64,000 bases of DNA. It comes from Chloroflexota bacterium (lineage in GTDB: Bacteria; Chloroflexota; Anaerolineae; B4-G1). Position 1 is the first letter of the stretch. Every line of letters begins with the position of its first letter. The stretch lies in NCBI GenBank assembly GCA_024232355.1, contig JAAEPW010000932.1, forward strand, positions 1-64,000, read 5' to 3'. Positions 45,444-53,182 of this stretch are shown piece after piece. Made by a program: the position numbers and the translations under genes. Below the pieces are notes generated by a model that was given only the letters and a program-made list of their open reading frames with translations, had not been told where the DNA came from and ran no database searches.

Positions 45444-47144
45444 CTAGATTCCCTCTTCATCTTCCCCCCGCAGCACCGCACGCCCCCGTGCCAGTACAGC
45501 CTCCGGGTCCTCGTCCTCCCGCACGCCCATCTCGGCGTAGAATTCGGGCGTGCCGTAGGTGCGGGTGTGGACCACCACCGGCATTGGTACGGCGTGGCCC
45601 ATAATGAGCGCCTGCTGGCGGGTGTCGAGGCGGGCCAGTACCTCGCGCAGCGCGCCCGCTCCGCTGATGCCAGAAAAGACCGCCCGGATGTCGGCCTCGT
45701 CGTCGAGCAGGCAGGTGACGCGGGTGCCGATCTGGCTCATGATCTCGGGGTCGATGCCGCTGGGGCGCTGGTCCACGATGAGGAGCGTGACGTTGTACTT
45801 GCGCAGCTCGCGGGCGATGGTGCCAAAGATGGTGTGCCGGGCGACGGCGGGATCGAGGAACTTGTGGGCCTCTTCGATGGTGATGACGAGCGGGCGAGGC
45901 TCCTCCCCCTGGCCGCCCTGCGCCGCTTCCTTGCGCCGGACATAGTGGGCGTGGATGCGGCGGGTGATATAGTTGGCCACCAGCAGGTACGCCTCCAGGC
46001 TGTTGCCATAGCGCCCAAATTCCAGGATGACGTTCTTGCCATTAGCCAAATAGTCCAGTATCTGGCGGACCGGGTCTTCTGGTGCTTGCGCCTGGAGAAA
46101 GTCAAAGCGGCGGAACATCCCCAGTTTGCGCTGGATGGCGCCCAGTGTGCCCCCGTGGATGGTGCCTCGCTCCAGCGCGCTGTCCAGTTCCTCCAGCGCG
46201 TCGTGCTCGTCCAGCAGGCGGGCGACCCACCGCTGGCCCAGTTTGCGCCGCAAAAAATAGAGGGCGCCGACCTGCACGTCGGAGAGGGCCATCAGGCTGG
46301 CGAGACCGTCCACATCCTCCGGCTCGATCTGGCCGTAGCCGATGCGGACCAGGCCGTCGGTCTTGCTGCCCCGCCGCCGGGAGGATTCTTCGTCCAAGGT
46401 AAAGACCGAGACCTGCCCGGTGGAGAATATCTGCCGCAAGCCCTTGACCTCTTGCTTGGTCTCGTCCTGGCTCTTCCAGCCATACTCGTTGTGCATGTCA
46501 AAGACCAGGTTGACGGCCACGTTCTCTTTGACCAACCCGGCCAGCAGTGTGCGGGTGAGAAAGGTCTTGCCGGTACCCGTTTTGCCAAAGACCCCCGCCG
46601 AGCGTTCGACGAAACGGCGCAGATCGAGGGTCACGTGGATGCCTTCCATTTCCAGCGGGTCACCGATGTAAAAGTAGCCCGGGTCTTCCTCCTGGCCAAA
46701 GATGAGGCTGACCTCCTCTTCGCTGGCGGGGTAAGCTTGGGTGAAATGAGCGGGAATCGTCTTGACCGGTTTCGGCTCGCCGCCCTCAGCATCCAGCATC
46801 AACATCGGCGCGACGTGGATGCGCCCAAAGACGGCGGTGCCTTGGTAGACGTGAGATAGGAAAGCGTTGTCAGGTTCGGGGGGATTCTTTTCGATGAGGG
46901 GGTTGAGGGTGTCTAGTTGCACGTCGGTGATGATGGAAAAAAAGCGCCGTCCGGTCTGCCCGTGCACGACGACGTACCGGCCCACGGCCAGCCCCTCGAT
47001 GACGGTGCTGGGGTCGAGCTTGACGTCCAGCCCTCGGGAGAGGCTCCCTCCGACGACGATGCCCAGTCGTTGGGATGGCTCGGACGGGGTGGCGCGAGGG
47101 CCAAAGAAAGCGTCTAGTACTTGTTCGGGGGATTTTTCACTCAT
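45444..47144 (-). CDS. herA: HerA-type hexameric DNA translocase ATPase
   Basis: 566 aa; ATG with GAGG upstream. The N-terminal region (about 25-150) fits a HAS-barrel domain. The HerA/FtsK-like P-loop has Walker A GKTGTGKT (187-194) and Walker B LVITIEEAH (419-427). The sensor-like region LLIVDQRPSGIDPEIMSQ and a C-terminal arginine-rich part follow. In archaea HerA pumps DNA into the NurA nuclease to resect double-strand breaks with Mre11-Rad50. Here nurA and a separate HAS-barrel protein lie upstream on the same strand, and an sbcD (mre11) gene is about 8 kb away. The 98-nt gap before this gene holds a short hairpin (47169-47201). Confidence 0.88.
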   Translation of the reverse strand: MSEKSPEQVLDAFFGPRATPSEPSQRLGIVVGGSLSRGLDVKLDPSTVIEGLAVGRYVVVHGQTGRRFFSIITDVQLDTLNPLIEKNPPEPDNAFLSHVYQGTAVFGRIHVAPMLMLDAEGGEPKPVKTIPAHFTQAYPASEEEVSLIFGQEEDPGYFYIGDPLEMEGIHVTLDLRRFVERSAGVFGKTGTGKTFLTRTLLAGLVKENVAVNLVFDMHNEYGWKSQDETKQEVKGLRQIFSTGQVSVFTLDEESSRRRGSKTDGLVRIGYGQIEPEDVDGLASLMALSDVQVGALYFLRRKLGQRWVARLLDEHDALEELDSALERGTIHGGTLGAIQRKLGMFRRFDFLQAQAPEDPVRQILDYLANGKNVILEFGRYGNSLEAYLLVANYITRRIHAHYVRRKEAAQGGQGEEPRPLVITIEEAHKFLDPAVARHTIFGTIARELRKYNVTLLIVDQRPSGIDPEIMSQIGTRVTCLLDDEADIRAVFSGISGAGALREVLARLDTRQQALIMGHAVPMPVVVHTRTYGTPEFYAEMGVREDEDPEAVLARGRAVLRGEDEEGI

Positions 47145-47242
47145 TTAAGACCTCGTTACTTTCAGTAGGGCGGTTTAGGCGGCCTCCGCCCGTTAACCGC
47201 CACACGGTCGGATAGCAAATCTGACCTACTTTTGCGTCCTAC

Positions 47243-47830
47243 TCACAATCGCCGCAGCAATCCTTCCAGCCGTACCGGATCAACGGCCAGCAGGCGCGCT
47301 AGCTCGCGCCCGGCCTTGATCAGGAATGGTTGCCGCTCGTGCTCTGGCCGGGCGGCGGCGGCGCTTCGCAGGCTGGCGGCCAGCAGTTCGTCGGCTGGCA
47401 CCTCGCGCGATTCGAGCACCAGCCGGAAATAGTCGAAATGGGCCGTGAACGCGCGCACCGTTTCGTCGCTGCACTGGTAGAGCCAGTCGAGGGTGATGGG
47501 CGGTTGGGCGGGCAGGCAGTGGCGGACGGTCTCGCCGTCGCCGCAGCCGACCGCCAGTATGCTGACCTCGATGGGAATCTGGCGATTCTCGCGCTGGTCG
47601 CGCACGACCTCTTCCGGCGGATTCGCGCCGATGAACTGGCGCACAAAGGGATCGTCCTCCACGCTGACGTCATAGATCAGGCCATAGATGGCGCTGCCCG
47701 GCGTCAGGCCGTCGGCCCGGACAAAGGAGCCGAAAGCGGGGATGTCGGGCGTCATTACCGCGCATCCGATGGCAAAGCCGCGCGTCCCGGCTCGCAGCAC
47801 GCGGCCAACTTTTAGGTTAGTCTCACTCAT
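47243..47830 (-). CDS. HAS-barrel-like protein between nurA and herA
   Basis: 195 aa; its ATG overlaps the nurA stop by 4 nt (ATGA), so the two are translationally coupled. The N-terminal 110 residues are beta-rich (LKVGRVLRAGTRGFAIGC, then PGSAIYGLIYDVSVEDDPFV), in keeping with a small barrel such as the HAS barrel found in HerA-ATP-synthase systems. The C-terminal 80 residues are helical and contain RHCLPAQPPITLDWLYQCSDE. Identification rests on position and general pattern rather than a diagnostic motif. It probably bridges or regulates the HerA-NurA machine. Confidence 0.6.
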   Translation of the reverse strand: MSETNLKVGRVLRAGTRGFAIGCAVMTPDIPAFGSFVRADGLTPGSAIYGLIYDVSVEDDPFVRQFIGANPPEEVVRDQRENRQIPIEVSILAVGCGDGETVRHCLPAQPPITLDWLYQCSDETVRAFTAHFDYFRLVLESREVPADELLAASLRSAAAARPEHERQPFLIKAGRELARLLAVDPVRLEGLLRRL

Positions 47831-48996
47831 CTACCGTATTTCCTCCTGCCCTGGCGGGTCAAGGTTTTATAGTACGCTTTGGGTGAAAGGGTCGAGACCA
47901 CGCCCGCGCGCAGCAGCGACGTGGTCACCATCTCGGCGAACGCTTCCCGCTCTGGGCCACTGACAAAGGCCAACTCGTCGGCGCGGGCCAGCGCGTAAGG
48001 GTAGTCGCCTGCAATGCGCGCCTGGTTGACGACTGCGCCGTGGACCAACGACAGCAGGACGGTATCGTCGGCGACCCAGGCCGGAAACTCTAGCCGGGCG
48101 ATGATGGGGTCGTGGTCCTCCTCGGCTAGGTTGACGTAGCAGAAATGGATCGTGTGCCCCTCGGGGCTATAGTAATCGTGGTTGACCGATGACGGGCTGA
48201 TAAAGAGGGCCGAGCGGGCACCTGCGGGCAGCAGTTTTTCAAGAACCGCGCGGTCGGGCAGATGTTCCAGGGGGTTGGGTTCCTGTTTGGCTCGGTTTGT
48301 GTCTCCCTCGACGCTGGCCAGGTGCAGCAGACGCGTCACCTCGGCGCGGCGTGGACGGCTGGTGAAAGCGGCCACGGCTGCACCGGTCTCGCGGATGCGA
48401 TTTAGTTGGTCGAGATAGGCCATCACCTTGGTGCGCCGCCATTCCTCGGACCGTTCCTCTAATACCCACAGAAGGATTGTGCCGTCTACCAATGCGACGG
48501 TAGCTCCTGGCGGCTCGACGGCGCACAGGTCGGCCAGGCTGGTGATCTCGGCCAGGTCGCGCCGCACGTCGAGTAGGTTTCCGGCCACCAGCATCCCGCT
48601 CTCGTACACGTCGGTCTCGGTATAGCCCATGGTAGGCTGGCTGTACGCTTGCGGGGCCTCCCCGCTGCCGTGCCGGTAGACCAGGCTGCCGACGTTGATC
48701 AGGTAGTAGAGGGCCGCGCCGTGCCGGTCAGGCTGAATCTGCGAGCCGTCGGCGGCGATGACGGTGAAGCGGTCGGGAACATCCGGCGGGGGATAGTGGC
48801 CGTTGATTGGCTCATCGGTGGGGATGGCCGCGTGGACGGCGCGGGCGGGATGGCGCAAAGGTTCGTTTTGATCGGCGTACTGGGTCAGCCAACGGACTGC
48901 CAGCGTCACCAGGTCGGCGTATTTTTGCCGGCGGGCGGCAAAATCATCGCCCATGGCCCGCACTTGTCCGGTCAACTTGCTCAGTTCAAGCGTCAC
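47827..48996 (-). CDS. nurA: NurA-domain 5'-3' nuclease
   Basis: 389 aa from a GTG at 48996 with GGAGG upstream. The NurA fold is marked by FTVIAADGSQIQPDRH (the first metal-binding Asp, about residue 81), ATVALVDGTILLW (second Asp), and a C-terminal VHGAVVNQARIAGDYPYALARADE region. NurA dimers bind HerA hexamers and digest one strand at DNA ends. It is the first gene of the nurA-HAS-herA run, with a good promoter at 49042-49070. Archaeal NurA is usually about 330-450 residues, so the length is normal. Confidence 0.85.
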   Translation of the reverse strand: MTLELSKLTGQVRAMGDDFAARRQKYADLVTLAVRWLTQYADQNEPLRHPARAVHAAIPTDEPINGHYPPPDVPDRFTVIAADGSQIQPDRHGAALYYLINVGSLVYRHGSGEAPQAYSQPTMGYTETDVYESGMLVAGNLLDVRRDLAEITSLADLCAVEPPGATVALVDGTILLWVLEERSEEWRRTKVMAYLDQLNRIRETGAAVAAFTSRPRRAEVTRLLHLASVEGDTNRAKQEPNPLEHLPDRAVLEKLLPAGARSALFISPSSVNHDYYSPEGHTIHFCYVNLAEEDHDPIIARLEFPAWVADDTVLLSLVHGAVVNQARIAGDYPYALARADELAFVSGPEREAFAEMVTTSLLRAGVVSTLSPKAYYKTLTRQGRRKYGR

Positions 48997-49041
48997 CTGG
49001 ACCCTCCTCGTACTTGCGGTTCTTTTTGGTAGCTATTCAGA

Positions 49042-49070
49042 TTATACTTGAGGCGTTGGGCACTGGCAAG
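49042..49070 (-). promoter_or_regulatory. Promoter of the nurA-herA run
   Basis: Reading the minus strand: TTGCCA (49070-49065), 17-nt spacer, TATAAT (49047-49042), about 46 nt before the nurA GTG. Confidence 0.6.
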
Positions 49071-49081
49071 CGAGAATAATC

Positions 49082-49180
49082 AGACCCGCCAGGTTTTGCG
49101 AGACACTTTTAAACAAGTATAACACTCGTAATCAGATCAAGCCTGGCTTGCAAAGGCCCTAGCGGAAACCTGGCAGGTCT
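49082..49180. repeat. REP/MITE-like inverted repeat
   Basis: AGACCCGCCAGGTTT (49082-49096) is inverted with one mismatch at 49166-49180. From memory, palindromes built on AGACC[CT]GCCAGGTTT recur between genes in Chloroflexota and cyanobacteria. It separates the nurA promoter from the divergent cupin promoter. Confidence 0.6.
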
Positions 49181-49184
49181 TTAC

Positions 49185-49212
49185 TTGCGCCCTGGTCAAC
49201 GAGAAGTATAAT
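49185..49212 (+). promoter_or_regulatory. Promoter of the cupin gene giving a leaderless mRNA
   Basis: TTGCGC (49185-49190), 16-nt spacer, TATAAT (49207-49212). The ATG at 49221 is 8 nt after the -10 box and no Shine-Dalgarno sequence is present. Confidence 0.55.
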
Positions 49213-49220
49213 GTGCCAAT

Positions 49221-49901
49221 ATGACGCGATTGAAAAAGCAAAGCATCTCTGAAATAGTCGTGGGACTGGACCGCCCGTTCTCGATGGCGAATGTCGTCTC
49301 TGTAGGCGATATTCTCGTCAGCGTCTATATCTGCCAGGGGACGCTAGATTGGCACAAGCATCTGGACAACGACGAGTTGTTCTGGGCTTACAAGGGAACT
49401 ATTTTGCTGGAGAGTGAGTGGGGCAAGGTCCAGTTGCAGCCAGGTGAAGTGGCCGTTGTGCCCAAGGGGGTTGATCATCGCTCGGGCTCAGGGGGGCGGG
49501 CCAGTGTGTTACTCTTGCGCTGTGGTTTCCTTGCGGAACGGAAGAACGGTCGCCGACGCCTCTATGCGCTCTCCGGCGAGGCAAAGCTCAAGCACGTCAG
49601 TTTGGATGGAACAGTTCAGGCGCTTACTTTTCCGTTTCAGTTTCAGACCGTGGCTCGGATCGAGGGCTCGGTTTTGCAGATCGCGTGGGGAGAGGGGACG
49701 TGGCCCGTCGATGTACCGGCTGCTCACGACACACTGTTCTTTGTCCAGAACGGCACGGCGACTGTGCGTACGTCTGATAGTATGCTGCATTTACACCAGG
49801 GCGATTTCACCGTTGTACCGCGAGGCGCAATGTACCAACTCAGCACCACGCGAGGAACAGCGTTGGTGCGGTTGACACGAGAGAAAAAAGGGGGAGGATA
49901 A
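49221..49901 (+). CDS. Bicupin protein
   Basis: 226 aa. Two cupin-like beta-barrels in tandem are visible. The first (about 25-105) has DWHKHLDNDELFWAYKG and a PGEVAVVPKGVDH strand, giving His and Glu metal ligands in cupin motifs 1 and 2. The second (about 150-220) keeps the fold signature (TLFFVQNGTATVRT, HQGDFTVVPRGAMYQL) but has fewer ligand residues and may be structural. Small bicupins include mannose isomerase-like, dioxygenase-like and sensor proteins, so the reaction is not assignable. It is coupled to the next gene: its stop is 1 nt before the following ATG. Confidence 0.8.
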   Translation: MTRLKKQSISEIVVGLDRPFSMANVVSVGDILVSVYICQGTLDWHKHLDNDELFWAYKGTILLESEWGKVQLQPGEVAVVPKGVDHRSGSGGRASVLLLRCGFLAERKNGRRRLYALSGEAKLKHVSLDGTVQALTFPFQFQTVARIEGSVLQIAWGEGTWPVDVPAAHDTLFFVQNGTATVRTSDSMLHLHQGDFTVVPRGAMYQLSTTRGTALVRLTREKKGGG

Positions 49902-49902
49902 A

Positions 49903-50553
49903 ATGAATACGTCAACAACTTTATTCGACAATTTGCATTGGTTAGGCCACGCTAGCTTTCGGCTCGATGGCCCGCCGACGATCTACTTTGATCCCTGGAA
50001 ATTAAAGGACGGATCACCCCAGGCCGACATTATTTTGATCACTCACGAGCACGGCGATCACTGTTCTCCAGAGGATGTGAAAAAGATCAGTGGGCCCGAG
50101 ACGGTGATCGTTACGATTGCACAGGCAGCGAAAGAGTTGCAAGGCGACGTGCGCGTGCTGCAACCGAGGAAAGAGTTGACGGTGGGAGCGGTGAAAATCG
50201 AGACTGTCCCGGCTTACAACATTAACAAGTTTCGCTCTCCAGACAATCCGTTTCACCCCAAGGAAGCCGGGCACGTGGGATACATTGTCACCGTGAGTGG
50301 AGAGCGGGTCTACTTTGCGGGCGACACCGACCACATCCCAGATATGGCGGGCTTTAACTGCGACGTAGCCTTGCTGCCGGTAGGCGGCACCTACACGATG
50401 GACGCCGAGGAAGCTGCACAGGCAGCGAGCGATATCAGGCCAAAGGTGGCGGTACCAATGCACTGGGGAGCGGGCGTTGTCGGCGAACGCACCGACGCCG
50501 AACGCTTCCGCAGCCAGTACGATGGAGATGTTGTTCTGCTGGAAGTAGAGTAG
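49903..50553 (+). CDS. Metal-dependent hydrolase, metallo-beta-lactamase fold
   Basis: 216 aa; ATG with GGGAGG located inside the end of the cupin gene. The metal site THEHGDHCS (H-x-H-x-D-H, about residues 46-51) is intact, followed by an Asp-bearing strand FAGDTDHIPDM and a late His in VAVPMHWGAG. The single-domain layout with LGHASFRLDG near the N-terminus is like UlaG/UPF0173-type hydrolases, which act on phosphodiester or lactone bonds. The exact substrate is unknown. It probably forms a two-gene operon with the bicupin. Confidence 0.85.
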   Translation: MNTSTTLFDNLHWLGHASFRLDGPPTIYFDPWKLKDGSPQADIILITHEHGDHCSPEDVKKISGPETVIVTIAQAAKELQGDVRVLQPRKELTVGAVKIETVPAYNINKFRSPDNPFHPKEAGHVGYIVTVSGERVYFAGDTDHIPDMAGFNCDVALLPVGGTYTMDAEEAAQAASDIRPKVAVPMHWGAGVVGERTDAERFRSQYDGDVVLLEVE

Positions 50554-50692
50554 GTCGCTGCCTGGTCGACTGACAAAACTCTGCAAGTGCGAGGGCTGTG
50601 AGCGATCTGTACCAAAAAATCGTTAGAACTGAACAGCCCTGGCTTGGAAACAAAAAATAGGACACAGATTTAGGCTAAAATACTCGCGCAAG

Positions 50693-50840
50693 GCACTGGT
50701 TCAGTTGGGTGGGATTTCTGGATAGTCAGCCAATTGTGACTCAAAAAGGGGCTTGTAGCCGAGGTTTCCATACCTCGCAGGGCCTTACGCGCTATGGAAA
50801 GCGCGGCTACATCGTAATCCCATTCAACTGAACCAGTGCC
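50693..50840 (+). mobile_element. 148-bp composite MITE, copy 2
   Basis: It has the same length and outer arms as copy 1 (18229-18376). It begins GGCACTGG, ends CCAGTGCC, and is flanked by an 8-bp direct repeat TCGCGCAA (50685-50692 and 50841-50848). Its 46-bp core (50761-50806) is the reverse complement of the copy 1 core with two differences. It lies 44 nt past the clpP stop and may act as its terminator. Confidence 0.85.
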
Positions 50841-50883
50841 TCGCGCAATCTGTGTCCTAAAAAGATTTGTCAATCAGAGGTCG

Positions 50884-51501
50884 CTACTCGTTCTTTGCCT
50901 TTTCCGGCACCTCGAGCACCTTGTCCACCAACCCGTACTCGGCGGCTTCTGTAGCAGTCATAAAGCGGTCGCGGTTGAAATCGGCCTCGATCTGCTCTAC
51001 CGATTGACCGGTATGATCTGCCAGCAACTCGTGAATCAGGTTCTCGACGCGTTGGAGTTCCTTGTATTGAATTTCAACGTCGGGGGCGTATCCTTGCGCG
51101 CTGCCGCCGGCCGGGTGCATGTGTACAGTGGCGTGGGGTAGTGCGTAACGGTAACCTTTTGTGCCGGCAGCCAACAGTACCGTGCCCATACTGGCCGTCA
51201 CTCCCACGGCGTAGGTCGAGACAGGCGACCGTACTTGTTGCATCGTGTCGTAAATCGCCAGGCCGTGGTAGACGACGCCTCCGGGGCAGTTGATGTACAT
51301 CAAGATCGGTCTGTCCTGATCTTCGCTGTCGAGGTACAGCAGTTGAGCCACGATCGTGTTGGCGACCTGGTCAGAGATGGGCATACCCACAAAGATGATG
51401 CGCTCTTTGAGCAGCAACGAGTAGATGTCGTAGGCACGCTCACCGCGCCCCGTCGTTTGGATGACCATCGGAATCAGTGCTTGGGGGAATGTCCTGTCCA
51501 T
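50884..51501 (-). CDS. clpP: ATP-dependent Clp protease proteolytic subunit
   Basis: 205 aa; the start overlaps the tig stop by one base. It begins [20 protein letters not shown], the usual ClpP N-terminus. The catalytic triad is in place: Ser104 in TASMGTVLL, His129 in VHMHPAGG, and Asp178 in NRDRFM. The His loop is one residue shorter than the usual HQPLGG. ClpP forms a double heptamer that degrades unfolded proteins fed by ClpX or ClpA/C. No clpX follows in this window, although tig-clpP-clpX is the usual order. It is the last gene of the tRNA-Leu/tig/clpP run. Confidence 0.95.
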   Translation of the reverse strand: MDRTFPQALIPMVIQTTGRGERAYDIYSLLLKERIIFVGMPISDQVANTIVAQLLYLDSEDQDRPILMYINCPGGVVYHGLAIYDTMQQVRSPVSTYAVGVTASMGTVLLAAGTKGYRYALPHATVHMHPAGGSAQGYAPDVEIQYKELQRVENLIHELLADHTGQSVEQIEADFNRDRFMTATEAAEYGLVDKVLEVPEKAKNE

Positions 51502-52856
51502 TACGCTTCTCCTTCTTCTGTGGCGCTTTCTGCTTCCTCGTTCTCTTGTTCCTCGGCAGAGGATAGTTCTGGAGCCTCTCCCTTGGCAATAGCGATCAGA
51601 CGTTCCACCGCTTTTCCCGCCAGCAGACGGCTGTGTATGCCGGCTCGATTTTCCCTGGAACCAAGGGCTTTGCGCATCTCGTCAGCCCGATCTCCGAACG
51701 GAGCGATGATTTCCTCGATCTGTGCATCGATTTCTTCCTCGTCAATCGCAAGCTCTTCCAACGTCACCACCTCGCCCAACATCAGGGCTTGCCTGAGCCG
51801 GCTGGTGGCACGCGGCTCAAATTCTTCCCGTTGTTGTTCGATGGTCTTGTTTTGATAGCGCAAAAAATCGTCCAACGAGAGTTTCAGTTCGCGCTTTACG
51901 GCCTGCTCAAATTCTTTGACCGCACCGTCTATTTCTTCCTCAAGCATGATGGGCGGATACTCGATTTCGGCCCGCTCCAGCGTATCGTTTATCACTTGTT
52001 CCGTGTATTCTTGGTCGATCTCTTGCTGTGTCGCTTGGCGTAGTTGCTCTTTGGTCTCTTTTTCCAGTTCTTTTAAAGACTCATAGTTGCCGACGGTGCG
52101 TGCCAGGTCGTCGTCCAACTCGGGGAGAATGCTCTCGTATACCTCTAACATTTTGACGGTGAACTCGGCCTCTTGGCCCCGCAACTCTTCCTCGGGAAAA
52201 TCATCCGGCAAAATCAGGGTAAAGGTGCGTTCTTCGTCGGCTTCCATCCCTATTATGGCGTCGGTAAAGCCCGGAGCAGGTTCGTTGCCATCATCCTCTA
52301 ATATGACGCGGATCTCCTCTTGCTGGAGGAACGTAACGCCTTTAGTGGTCTGGGCGACCAAATTGATCGTAGCACCATCGTCCTTGGTAACCGGGCGCTC
52401 GGCGGGGTTAAAGATTGTGTTCTGTACACGAATCTCTTCCATGGCTTGTTGGATATCTTTTTTGAACACTCTGGCTTTGCGGGCCTTGAGGCGATAGTTG
52501 CGATAGTCGCCCAAGTTCAAGACCGGGGGCAAGGAAATGGTGAACTGGAAGGTGATCGGGGTCAGTTCAATTTCCTCCAGCTGGCCCGGCATATAGGGCT
52601 CGATTTTCTCTTGCGCTATGGCATCGCGGTAGACCTTTTCGACTATGGCTTCCGCTGCCTCTTTGCGAACCGTATCCTCACCATATCGTTGGATGATGAG
52701 TTCGTAGGGGGCTTTGCCTTTGCGAAAGCCCGGAATGTTCACCTGTTTGGCAATCTGGCGTGAAGCACGCTGCATCGCCTTTTTGGTCTGGTCTTCATCG
52801 ACCTCGATGGTCAGATATAGTTGACGGTCTGGCAATGTCTCAGTAGTGATTTTCAA
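51501..52856 (-). CDS. tig: Trigger factor, ribosome-associated chaperone
   Basis: 451 aa; ATG with AGGAGG-type sequence upstream. The ribosome-binding tail has the signature GFRKGKAP (about residues 44-51). A peptidyl-prolyl isomerase domain follows (about 155-245; [10 protein letters not shown] ... [15 protein letters not shown]), then the long helical C-terminal arms, ending in an acidic tail. Trigger factor meets nascent chains at the ribosome exit tunnel. The length is normal for the family. The gene lies 25 nt after a tRNA-Leu on the same strand and overlaps clpP, so all three are probably on one transcript. Confidence 0.95.
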   Translation of the reverse strand: MKITTETLPDRQLYLTIEVDEDQTKKAMQRASRQIAKQVNIPGFRKGKAPYELIIQRYGEDTVRKEAAEAIVEKVYRDAIAQEKIEPYMPGQLEEIELTPITFQFTISLPPVLNLGDYRNYRLKARKARVFKKDIQQAMEEIRVQNTIFNPAERPVTKDDGATINLVAQTTKGVTFLQQEEIRVILEDDGNEPAPGFTDAIIGMEADEERTFTLILPDDFPEEELRGQEAEFTVKMLEVYESILPELDDDLARTVGNYESLKELEKETKEQLRQATQQEIDQEYTEQVINDTLERAEIEYPPIMLEEEIDGAVKEFEQAVKRELKLSLDDFLRYQNKTIEQQREEFEPRATSRLRQALMLGEVVTLEELAIDEEEIDAQIEEIIAPFGDRADEMRKALGSRENRAGIHSRLLAGKAVERLIAIAKGEAPELSSAEEQENEEAESATEEGEA

Positions 52857-52881
52857 GTGTGTTCCTCCTAAATTTTGTTTG

Positions 52882-52963
52882 TGGGGAAGGCGGGATTTGA
52901 ACCCGCACGGGTTGCCCCACGTGATCCTAAGTCACGCTCGTCTGCCAATTCCGACACTCCCCC
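52882..52963 (-). tRNA. tRNA-Leu (anticodon UAG)
   Basis: On the minus strand the acceptor arm GGGGGAG pairs with CTTCCCC with discriminator A. The anticodon loop is CTTAGGA on a 5-bp CGTGA/TCACG stem, giving anticodon UAG. A long variable arm (class II) and the T-arm GCGGG-TTCAAAT-CCCGC are present. No CCA is encoded. A promoter lies just upstream and tig begins 25 nt downstream. Confidence 0.95.
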
Positions 52964-52981
52964 ATGTCAATGCTGGCCCGC

Positions 52982-53010
52982 ATTATAACGCCTAGTGCGC
53001 GTTCACGCAA
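52982..53010 (-). promoter_or_regulatory. Promoter of tRNA-Leu (and probably tig-clpP)
   Basis: On the minus strand: TTGCGT (53010-53005), 17-nt spacer, TATAAT (52987-52982), 19 nt before the tRNA 5' end. Confidence 0.65.
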
Positions 53011-53029
53011 GGTTGAAGATCGTGCGCTC

Positions 53030-53058
53030 TTGACAGGGAATGGTAGAACCTTTATAAT
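53030..53058 (+). promoter_or_regulatory. Full-consensus promoter of the exopolysaccharide cluster
   Basis: TTGACA (53030-53035), 17-nt spacer, TATAAT (53053-53058): a perfect sigma70 consensus. It is back to back with the tRNA-Leu promoter and about 125 nt before the GTG at 53183. Confidence 0.8.
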
Positions 53059-53182
53059 CCCATTCTGACCCCCGTGGAAGGTGGTAGCCGGTAGATCGGG
53101 AACTATGACCCGTCTGCCGGTTGCTTGCTGTCATTGCCATTCGGCCTCGGTGGTTCACAATCATATTTGGAGGTATTCTTTA

